Positions 55,154 through 64,000 of a stretch of 64,000 nucleotides of DNA are shown one piece after another. Every line of letters begins with the position of its first letter. The first letter of the stretch is position 1. The translations under genes were made by a program, and so were the position numbers. The DNA comes from Pachypanchax playfairii (lineage: Eukaryota; Chordata; Actinopteri; Cyprinodontiformes; Aplocheilidae). The notes under the pieces were generated by a model. The model did not search any database. It was not told the origin of the DNA and saw nothing but the letters and a program-made list of their open reading frames with translations. Location: NCBI GenBank assembly GCA_006937955.1, contig SSNP01000020.1:540072-604071 (forward strand), read 5' to 3'.

Positions 55154-56039
55154 GAGTTGGATAATGTGTCAAGCACTTTTTCTGTTGCTTCTGTTTGTGT
55201 CAGTTAGCGATCAGTGCTGCAAATAACCATCAGCTCTAATATTCATTAGTCATCAGTAATTATACACTTTGCCTTAGAGCACTACTGTACCAGCTGTTAA
55301 AACACAGAGTTCTTCAAAACCTAAAAAATCTGCTTTGCAGCATCACAAGCGCATGTGGTAGTGCACGCTGCAGTGAGCGAGCTCACGCTTATATATTCTA
55401 ACTCAATCGTTTTTATCAGCCTGTGAGATGCTTAAAAAACAGCAATAAACTTCCAACGTGTTCAGTTTCTTTAGAAGAGTCAGGAGAGCAGAAGTCCTCC
55501 TGAGTAAATATGAGCTTTAATGCTAACATGCGTGTGCCACATTATTTATCTGAGGTCAACAAACAGAAGCTGATTAGTAAAACTGCACTACCCATCCTTA
55601 GTGGATGGATTTAATATGTCTGCTTTCCCCTTCTGTTCACCAGGTATTAATTTAATACTTTGAACAGGAGAAGTTATTTGGTGTCTGTATTTTGTTGTCA
55701 GGTTGCATGAAGTGGCAGAAGCTCCGAGAGTTTGGAGCTGTCAGAGACATCGAGGCCGTTCTCTGAGTTCTTCACTGGCGTGAGGTGAATCATCCTGTTT
55801 CAATTCAATCAGTGTGACGCGTTTCCTCCTTCCAGTGTGTGGAGATGGTTTCACTAAAACAGAAAGCAAATATTAGGATGTTCAGTCCAGCTGCTGTGAG
55901 GACTAAAAAAAACTGTGTCAGGGCTGGAATGAGTTTAATGTGGAGTCCTCAGAACTGTGTGTGTGGCTAATAACTGATGCCTTTCTTCAAGATNNNNNNN
56001 NNNNNNNNNTTCCTTGGATTCTCAATGGCTTATGTGTGC

Positions 56040-56041
<2 letters not shown>

Positions 56042-56073
<32 letters not shown>
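56042..56073. repeat. (GT)n microsatellite beside an assembly gap
   Basis: About 15 GT units start about 32 bases after the 16 N at 55994-56009. Confidence 0.93.
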
Positions 56074-56075
<2 letters not shown>

Positions 56076-57940
56076 CGTGTTTTGTGTGTGTGCGTGTGTG
56101 CGTGCATTCAGAGGTGAGCAGACATACATGAATGCATCTATAAATTACTACTATTCTTAAATTATATTTAAATTAATGAAATGAAATAAACCAAATCCAC
56201 TTCATGAAAGTGAAGTTTTGCTTGAAGGATGAATTTATCTAAACTTTTGGACAATTTGATTTGAAGTTTCTGATTGAAACAGGAAGTTTTAAGCTCTTAA
56301 AAGCGTCCGTGTTCCTGGAATATTCTAAACAAATTCAGAACAGAAACATGTAAGTCGGTTCATAAATGACAAGAATCACAACATGAAAACAAAGTTTTTA
56401 CTTTGTGTGAAAATGTTGATAAAATAGCAGCGACACAACACAAGCTAAATAAACAAACACAAGACAAGTTTACTAGAGGAAACAGAAGATTCAAACTGCT
56501 GCAGTTTTCAAGTCTCTTTGTTTTCTCAGGTTCTAGGAACACACACACATTCATCTGATATGTTGATATTACACCACATGTCCCATTAGTTAATGAGCTC
56601 AGTGTTATTTCTGCACCAGTCTAACTCCATCGTCTGACAGCGTTTGGGATGAAGTTAGAAATGTATCATGTTGTTGTTTTTCAGCTAACGGGACCTTCAT
56701 TTCATTCTGGAACTGAAGTGAATCTGAACATTTGCACTGAAGGCTTGAGGCACTTATGAAACTGTGATTGATTCTGCAATAAGTTCCTCCTGGATCTTCT
56801 GTGTGGCCTCGCATGCAGTTTGCACCAGATCAGTAGGGACTGGGTTAATCAGGTGAAGGTGTATTAGCGTGTTACTGATTGTTGTGTGAGAGCTTTACCG
56901 TAATGAAGATGTGGTGCAGATGTGTGTGGAGGCAGATGTGTGGCACAGGCTTTAGTGTGTAAGTCAACACGTCAGTGATCACGTGTTTGTTGTTGGATTT
57001 TCCTCCGTGACACGGGGCTGTTGTTGAGTAGCTGGTTAGCTTTTCACCTGTACGTCAGCACAGAGCCACACGACTCCAGCTGTTTGAAACGCAGCAGAAA
57101 ATGCCAAAATGTTAGATGCTTTGCTTGTTTCCATGGCTACAGGAGACTGAATAATATTTTCCTTTTATCTGGTTGGATCTTGTAATAAAAGTTGGAGGCA
57201 GAATTTCTTTGTTGTTGTGAATGTTTTAATGTTTCAGTGATACATAAAAGGAATAAAAGGGACGAAAGCAGCTTAACGCTGAGCCGGGATAGATGCAAGA
57301 TGGCAGCAGTACTGTATATTTTCTCTTTATTTATATACTTTTCTTTCTTGTTTTTGTTTTAATAAGGGGTGAATGCTCCAGAGTTGCCGAAATGTACAGC
57401 AAGTATTTGTGTTCAACGGCCTTTAATGCACAAATAGTCCTCTACCTGGTGTGAAGCGACGACAGAGGCTCCTCTGTTTGACTGAGTCAGACCCATCAGT
57501 AGTGTTTTAGATGAGATGATCATACTTAGCCTTACTTAAAGACCTTGTTTAGTCTTAATATGTTGTTTACAGGATGTTTATCGACTGCATGCACACCAGT
57601 GTTAAACTCGTGTTCTGCCTTATTTCTGTTGTCACAGTTCTCGGTTCCTGGAAGAGAAACAGTGTTCGTGTATTTTCATACAGTGCAGGAAACTCTGTGT
57701 CTTTCCTTTTCTGCATTCATTGTTTGAAACCAGTTTAATATTTTTTGTTTTTATGATCCTTTTTGGAAGCTTGTCTGTACATATTGTTCATTTTTTATTT
57801 TGCAGATTTTATTGGATTTTTGTTTACTTTGTTCTTTTGCATGTGAGAGCAGTGTTGATGAAGGACTGTTATTTAAAGATGTCGAGGACTTCTTGACTTG
57901 AAATTGTGGTGAATTCTTTCATCATGGAACTTTTTACTGG

Positions 57941-57946
57941 AATAAA
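57941..57946 (+). terminator. tspoap1: Likely poly(A) signal of tspoap1
   Basis: AATAAA is followed by a candidate cleavage CA at about 57960 and GT-rich sequence. It faces the minus-strand signal at 58040. Confidence 0.55.
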
Positions 57947-58039
57947 GTACATCTATTTTCATAGAAAACCCTGAGCACGTTGTTTCTGTGTGCAGGAGGA
58001 AAACAGCAGGTAAAACAGGAAACTGATTGAAACTGTCTT

Positions 58040-58045
58040 TTTATT
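58040..58045 (-). terminator. Likely poly(A) signal of the miR-142 primary transcript
   Basis: AATAAA on the minus strand, about 240 nt downstream of the miR-142 hairpin. Convergent with the tspoap1 signal. Confidence 0.45.
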
Positions 58046-58280
58046 AATGTTCAGCATATCACATTCAGTGTACAGACAGGACTGAGTTTGTGTTCTTAGA
58101 CAGATGAAACAGATGAGTGATGAGATAAAGAAAGAGTAGCGAGCTCTGCTCAGCGCCACACTCCACCCATGTGAACTGTCACACTCTGGGTAATGTGTGG
58201 CCTTGTGAGACAAAGCAGCTTCCTCTTTCTGTGACTTCCTGATTGGGCGCCATGACGTGTCTCTGCTATCCCTGAAGCCA

Positions 58281-58367
58281 ACAGTACACTCATCCATAAA
58301 GTAGGAAACACTACACTGTGGTGAGGAGTTTAGTAGTGCTTTCTACTTTATGGATGACTGCACTGTA
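58281..58367 (-). ncRNA. mir142: mir142, microRNA precursor
   Basis: On the minus strand this 87-nt stretch folds into a hairpin. The 5' arm (58332-58352) is the known miR-142-5p, seed ATAAAGT; the 3' arm (58293-58315) is miR-142-3p, seed GTAGTGT. Both agree with the vertebrate mature sequences as I know them over their full length. The arms pair with two mismatches over 25 bases (58290-58314 with 58333-58357) around an 18-base loop, and lower-stem pairing continues outward. miR-142 is a microRNA of blood and immune cells. Its presence beside TSPOAP1 is a conserved linkage. Confidence 0.96.
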
Positions 58368-59072
58368 CATCCACCGCTCCTCTCCAGTCTTCAGTCCTCT
58401 TCCACTTCTTCTTCTTTTGCACCTGCGACCCCGTCTGCAGCTGCAGAAGCACCAACCCCACCCTCTGACACACAAGTCAAACCTCACAGCTCAACTGCTC
58501 AAATGTGAAACCAGAAAACGAGCACTTCCTGATTTGTCTTGAAACATTTGCATGTCAACCTTTCTAGATAACTGACTCAGATGTGAAAGGGGCCTGGTAA
58601 CATTTCAACTAGCCGCTACAAAAAAAGATAAATGGTTAAAAAAAAAAAAAACGTTTTAGAGGACCCCACCCGCCGTTCTGAGCTTCAAAGCAGTTTTAAG
58701 ACCTATCAGGAACAAACTAACAGAGGAAGCCATTTTGTCAGGAATGAGTAAGCGTTTCTGTCTGTTCTTCTTCATACAACCAGAAGTTGGTTCATTATGT
58801 TTAAAAATGTCTTAAGAAATCAGAAACTGTTCATAAACTTTGCCAAAATCATACGGTTAGATTTAACAAAACAAATACAAAATTTACAGAGTCAAAAAAA
58901 TACAAGTTTTATAAACTTAAACTTCAATTCTCAAATGTTCATCTGACCAAAAGTTGAATCAAACACGTAAAATAAAAGTGATTAAAACTTGAGTGTTGAC
59001 ATACAAAATGTTTCTGTATCTCCCCATAAATAATTAAAGAATTAATAAACCACATTGTTGGTTATACTTTAC

Positions 59073-59283
59073 CTCCACTTTCGATGGGAAGATTTATTTG
59101 TCTTTGTTCTAAGGGACAACTGTCCGCCAGCCTTCTCAGGTGTCTTCTGTCTGTCCAAGGAGTGGATGAAGAAGAAGTGGTTGTCTCCTTTTGAACCCTT
59201 CACAGCCACGTGATGCAACCACAGGAAGAGGTTTAACAGTCACAGCCTCTCTCTTCTCTGCTCTTCCGCTCTCTCTGTGCCTT
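59073..59283 (-). other. Exon-like stretch, possible first exon of the miR-142 host transcript
   Basis: On the minus strand it ends in a good donor (GTGGAG|GTAAAG, GT at 59072-59071). The sequence upstream is purine-rich with ETS-like GGAAG words and poor as an acceptor, so a transcription start is more likely than an internal exon. Only part of it is open in any frame. The link to mir142 is inference from strand and distance (about 0.7 kb). Confidence 0.22.
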
Positions 59284-60503
59284 CTGCAGACGCCTTTTCT
59301 TTTTCTTTACCAAAATCTAAAACATCTGTTGTTTAAAAACTGTATTAGCTTCAAATGAAAACACAACCTAGTTTTTCTAAGTCTGTTCATGTAATGAAGT
59401 CACATGGAGTCACGTAAGAACTCAGCAGTTTCATCTGAAGTTTTGTAATAAGGCCAGAACGAAGTGGAAAATATTACAACACAAAACGAGACCAAAGAAT
59501 TTAACATTTATGTTTTAGATCCCTGGTAGGAATAATAACATGTGCATATATATTTAGTACAAGGTGTTGAGACACAGATGAGACGACACGGTGGTTCAGT
59601 GAGGCTTGGCAGAGCACTTCCTGTGTGAAGATATGAACGCCGATAACCTCACAGCCTTCACAAGAAAACAGCTTCACTTGAATCACACTAACTATCAGAA
59701 TATTTACATGTCTGTGTTAACTTGTGCACATGGAAAGATTTTCTTTTTAATTCTGTTTTAACTTCTCAAAACAATGAGACTAACTGACTAAACTGAAGTT
59801 TGAGTCTGTAACCATGTGCCGCCTTCTGCCTTACAGTCAAGTTTTAGGGCGAAGGAAACAACTTCATTTGCTTGTTTCACGCTGAGTGAAATGCTCGACA
59901 CCATCATTACTATTATCTATCTACTGAATTTTAATAGTGAAAGGGCCTGGGGTTTCAGTTCCTCCTGAAATGTAAATTTTCAACTGTAAATGAGTGTTTT
60001 TTCAGCTGTAGACCCCTGGTGGGGAGTTTGATGTGTCCCCTTGAAAGACGAGAACACAAGCACATCTTAAGAGCTATCACCTGGTCGTTGTGCAGAATGT
60101 AATTGACTAACCAAAAAAACAGGACGTGTTCAAACGATGAACATTGGAACATGAATCTGTTCCTTCAGAGTTTAGATGCTGTTTTTTTTACTTTTCCTGC
60201 TCAAACTGCCATCAAGTCTCTTTCTGTTAAAGGGCAAGGTTGTTGTTTTTCTGTCTCTTCCTTCTCTGGCCGTTTACTATCTAATCTAGTTCATCTTTAG
60301 ATGATGTTTGAAGAACTGGCCTCATTTTCAGTTTAACAAGAACAGGTTCCACTGAGAGCTCTCAGCTCATTTCAAAACATTCCCACTTATTATTTCAAAT
60401 AATCCACAACTAAATGTTTTTATTTGTGTATATTTTTGGTTGCACATGGTGTATGAATCTATATGATGTAGTTAGTGAGTAACAACCAGGAAGAGTCAGT
60501 CAA

Positions 60504-60537
60504 CCGTCCGTCCGTCCGTCCGTCCGTCCGTCCGTCC
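60504..60537. repeat. (CCGT)n microsatellite
   Basis: About 8 CCGT units; a CpG in every unit makes it prone to mutation when methylated. Confidence 0.93.
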
Positions 60538-60850
60538 ATCTCAGCTTTGTTACAGCAAAGATTTAAAATCTATAGATGCAGTTAGTTTTTGTTTGTAGCT
60601 TTAAGCTCTGCTCTCTGTGATCTCTCCTCTGCCCACCTCATCTTGTGCCTCGTGAGGGGCAAATTTACCATCTTCCATCTGACAGGTAAATATTGCTTCA
60701 CTCATTCAAGCAGACACCATTTAGGAGGTGATCCCAGCTTCCAGTGAGGAGTTAAGCGTGAGCCTTCCCAAGCCCACTCTGGCTCTCCTGATAGACTTTA
60801 TCTGGCCTGTCAGCCATTTCCCCTCCCTTTTCCCACCCCCCTCTCCACAG

Positions 60851-60961
60851 GGCTACGACCGGGTGTCGACATCACCAAGCTACCCTGATTCCTCATGGAC
60901 CTGCTTCTCATCTCTGAGAAGATCTTCCTCCGTCAGAGTGTTTATCAAAAATCAGTTGTTA
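60851..60961 (+). other. Exon-like stretch of unknown gene
   Basis: CCCCCTCTCCACAG|GGCTACGACC opens it and TTGTTAG|GTGAGA closes it; 111 nt. It is open in one frame (YDRVSTSPSYPDSSWTCFSS) with no match that I recognise. A well-formed acceptor and donor may occur by chance. Confidence 0.22.
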
Positions 60962-61416
60962 GGTGAGATTATTAACCCATGAATATGTGGCTTTATACAT
61001 TTATTAGATTTAACACGGACAGAAAATCTTTACTGATAGGAGAGCTTTTTCTTGGAATTTCTCAGTTTTTTGTTATTTGTTTAGTTCTTTATAACTTCTG
61101 AGTTCAGTTTAATATTGAGCTTAAACTTAATAAACTAGAAGTAGACCTCATTTATTTGTCGGGTTAACAAACTGTAGAGATTCAAGAAGCCCAAAATTCA
61201 CTGATTCTTGTAAAAACACTTAAACCCTTAGTGAATTTATGTAGTCAAGTTAAGTTTATTTATAGTTCACCTTTAAAAACAACCAGGGTTGACCAAAGTG
61301 CTGTACAGTAGGATAACATAAAAACAATAAAACAGCAGAAAACAGGAAAAACTCTAAAAAAACAAAAAAATGCATAAAACACCTATCTTAATAAGACCAA
61401 TCAAATTAAACCTTGT

Positions 61417-61655
61417 TAAAAGCCACTGAGAAGAGGTGCGTTTTAAGAGCAGATTTAAAAGTTTCTGAGCTTGTGGAGAATCTGATGTGAGAAGGTAAAC
61501 TCTTCCAAAGTCTGGGTGCAGCTACAGCAAAGGCTCTCTCTCCTTTAGTTTTTAATCTGCATTTAGGAGCATCTGATCCACTGACCTCAGAGATCTCCTG
61601 GGCCGGTAAAGGTTAAGAAGATCTGTCAGGTATGGAGGTGCAGTACCGTTAGGAA
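61417..61655. repeat. Dispersed repeat B, copy 2
   Basis: This copy is nearly identical to 4858-5095. It is preceded by 'GTTTATTTATAGTTCACC' (about 61254) and an A-rich run, so the full element may start near 61240. Confidence 0.8.
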
Positions 61656-64000
61656 CCTTAAAAACAAGTAGTTTTTAAGTAAAGAAATAGAAAAGGCAAA
61701 AATGAGAAAAAGTACTCGGGGGGGGGGGGAACATTCTAATTATTATTACAATTGGCAGTCCATGTGGAGCCTCTTTCATGAAAACCTGCTAAAAAATATT
61801 AACAATTTAACAGTACTTCAGTTTTATTAAATCTTGAAGCTAGTCGAGGTTGAGTGTGTGATGAACAGCTTGAAGTGAAGCAGGTTCACCAGCGTGGTGG
61901 ACATCACTTCAGAAAGGAACTGCAATACATCAAACTGCTCTCAGTTCTGCAGCTACTTTCTGATCTGACTGAGAGGTTTTCTCAGCCTTATGAAACATAA
62001 ACTCAATCATGAGCAGCAGTTTCAATGTGTGTGTGGCTCTGGTTATAATCCCCATCCCCTCTGTATCACACCACCTTGTTCCTCCCTTTCTCCATGTTGT
62101 CCCCGTTGGATGAGATGAGTTAGAGACTGAGCTGATGAAGCTTGTGCCTGTTTTTTACTTTCTCTAAAAGGATCACTGAGGTGCGAGAAACCTGAAATCA
62201 ACACCTCATTTTCTGATCAGATACTTTCCGTTTAACTCAACAACTTGATGTAGCCAAATAAGGGCACAAAGCTGTGTTGCAAGCTCTAAAGAGACCTCGC
62301 TGGTGTGTGTGTGAAGGGTGTGCTTTGATAGCCCTTGATGTGTGGGAGACACACATGGGCGGAGCTGAAAGTCTTCCTGACAACGCCTGTGGTCGTCTCA
62401 GCTCAGTTCTCGGTTTTGTTTTTAGCTGACGGCTCTCGTGAAATGACTTTACCCACATGCAGTTTAAAGACTAGAAAAAAAAAATTCACTGTTGGCGTGG
62501 AATCTCAGAAAAGGGGTTAAAAACATGTGAATGATTGTGAACTTACGGGGCTCCAAAACCACACGAAGGTGTAGGAACTGAGGACTGTGGTTTATGTTTG
62601 ATTTAAACCCTCTTGAGTCAGTGAAGTTTGTCTCGGTTCAACAGGTTTCTGTTTGCAGTGGAAAGAAGGAGTCAATATAATATTTAAATGACTGATGTTT
62701 GGGTTAAGGTGCATGTTTTTCAGTGCACTTCAAAGGGAAGAAAAACTTTAGAGGGTTTGAAATTTGATTGAAAACTGAATAACAAGAACCGTTTTTTCAT
62801 ACTTAACTTCAATCCCTCAAACAGCAATGGTTGCGTATAAATCAGGTTTCTATCCTTCATTATTACATCACACACACCTGTATGTTGGAGCTGCTCAGGA
62901 ATTTAAACAGATTTCAGTAGTGACACTCAGAGATGCTCCTTTTTAAAAGTTGAGTTCAGTTTAATCCTCTTGGGTTGCAAAAAATGAAAATTTGGTCTGA
63001 TTCTAACTGGTTTACATTCAGACTAATCTGTGCTTGTTTGGACTTTCTGATGCAATGATTGTGTTTACACTGACTTTTTTATTGATAGAGGACATTTTTT
63101 TTCAGTTGTCTTTATTAGTTTACATCCGACTGAAGCTTTGGTCTGCATCAATAACTAGTTTTACATTTGCAGAAGGCGTCATCCTCCCTGGGGTTCCTCA
63201 GGGTTTGTTCCCTTGTCCCTTGCACTTTAACTGTCATTTCGTTATACCATCCTAAAGCATCTGAATATAAACAGACAAACTGTTATACCTTTCCCTTTCC
63301 TCTAATGCTGTGAGTTCTATCGGTTTCATTAGAATATTAAACACTGAATATTTAAATTCAGTTTAAAACACGTCAGCAGATTTATATTCATAATGTCCAG
63401 ATTAAAACAGAAGCACTGTGAGTCACTGAATGGGTTAAACCCTTCAGACACGTATGGCCTTCTCACCATCATGTCTTCTTTGGTCTTCAGGTGCTGATTC
63501 TCCAGCTCTGATCAAAAACAGAGTCTTTTCAGCCACTTCTGATCCTTAAATGCTGTTTTAACTCTCAAAAATGACTCAAAATTCAGGTTTCTCATGTACA
63601 TAGCTTACTATCCGTACATGTATGTGTCTCTGTGTGCTTGTCCTGTTGCACACTGTCTTGCACAGTGGTGCCTCTTCTAATTCCCTGAAACCCTTTATTT
63701 TAATAACATTCAGGAAAACACTGGATATTCTGCTAAACATAAGATTAAAAGACAAAAAGAGTGTCAAGTTTCATTATTCTAGGTCACAGTATATTTTGTC
63801 GTCATTCTTTGGCTTCGCCCCAGATTTACCTTTCACGAGCCTTTGTGGCTCTTCCAGAAAAGGAAAGTGGGACAGCTTTCCTGCTATCAAATGATAAAAC
63901 ATCAGCCTCTGAAAAACAAATGAACCTATGTCACCAGGATGTTTTTACCATGAGTGTTCCTTTAGTTGTGGCCAGGAAGTATGATAATACTCATCAGTAA

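Larger units (their letters stand above)
55154..57964 (+). other. tspoap1: Probable 3' UTR of tspoap1
   Basis: No further exon-like frame was found. AATAAA signals occur at 55444 and at 57941; the second is followed by a GT-rich stretch (about 57977-57995) and is the better end. A Pumilio-type motif TGTACATA lies at 57776-57783. A 16-base gap of N (55994-56009) and a (GT)n tract (56042-56073) lie inside. The extent is inferred and cannot be proved without transcripts. Confidence 0.5.
58368..64000. other. Region beyond mir142, no confident gene
   Basis: It probably contains the minus-strand promoter and upstream part of the miR-142 primary transcript. Two exon-like stretches are listed separately. 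The remainder is AT-rich with repeats; a short piece at about 63180-63215 reads GVPQG, like a reverse transcriptase motif, but is too short to assign. Confidence 0.45.

Noticed and set aside
57959..58297. 112-residue open frame on the minus strand covering the miR-142 3' arm flank
   Set aside because: It overlaps the microRNA hairpin and its likely poly(A) site; composition is not protein-like and no motif is present. It is best read as non-coding primary transcript.
63034..63255. 73-residue frame with GVPQG as a LINE reverse transcriptase
   Set aside because: Only about a dozen residues resemble the motif and the neighbouring blocks are missing, too little for a feature.

Overview
The window is intron-rich vertebrate DNA from a bony fish. 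The exons are small with GT-AG junctions, the intergenic and intronic DNA is full of Tc1/mariner, hAT, Harbinger-like and TTAA-type DNA transposons plus SINE/LINE debris typical of teleosts, and the one protein gene reads as a fish orthologue of TSPOAP1 (BZRAP1, RIM-binding protein 1). No bacterial features are present.

Almost the whole window (about 2.2-58 kb, + strand) is tspoap1. I could join 33 coding exons from an ATG at 3017 to a stop at 55151-55153 with every junction in phase, giving a predicted protein of about 2312 residues: a novel-looking N-terminal region (exons 1-2), a long coiled coil (exons 3-14), a first SH3 domain (exons 17-19), three fibronectin type III domains (exons 19-21), a low-complexity acidic and proline-rich linker (exons 21-25), and a second and third SH3 domain (exons 26-32), then one of two possible C-termini. 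The architecture SH3-FN3x3-SH3-SH3 is that of the RIM-binding proteins, which link RIM and voltage-gated calcium channels at presynaptic active zones. Several short in-phase exons (21, 36, 69 and 48 nt) and a stop-containing 33-nt exon point to extensive alternative splicing.

Just past the 3' end, on the opposite strand, lies a hairpin at 58281-58367 that carries both mature arms of miR-142, a blood-cell microRNA known to be a neighbour of TSPOAP1 in mammals. This gives independent support for the orthology. The likely poly(A) signals of tspoap1 (57941, +) and of the miR-142 primary transcript (58040, -) face each other about 100 bp apart, so the two genes are convergent.

Region by region: 1-1.2 kb, decayed L1-type LINE; 2.2-3.0 kb, probable 5' UTR; 3-6.6 kb, exons 1-2 with dispersed repeats between them; 6.6-16.3 kb, large intron 2 with repeat debris, a decayed Tc1-type element and a mosaic of repeats; 16.3-20.6 kb, exons 3-6 with a hAT element in intron 5; 20.6-27.8 kb, intron 6 with Tc1 debris; 27.8-36 kb, exons 7-16 with two abutting TTAA miniature elements and a tRNA-type SINE; 38.3-46.7 kb, exons 17-24 with a Tc1-type transposon cut by an assembly gap and a near-perfect hAT miniature element; 46.9-48.1 kb, TTAA-type transposon; 48.2-55.2 kb, exons 25-33 with a Harbinger-like element; 55.2-58 kb, 3' UTR; 58.3 kb, mir142 on the minus strand; 58.4-64 kb, no confident gene.

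Protein and family assignments rest on recognition of sequence, not on any database search. Two stretches of N (one base at 40856, sixteen bases at 55994-56009) mark assembly gaps.
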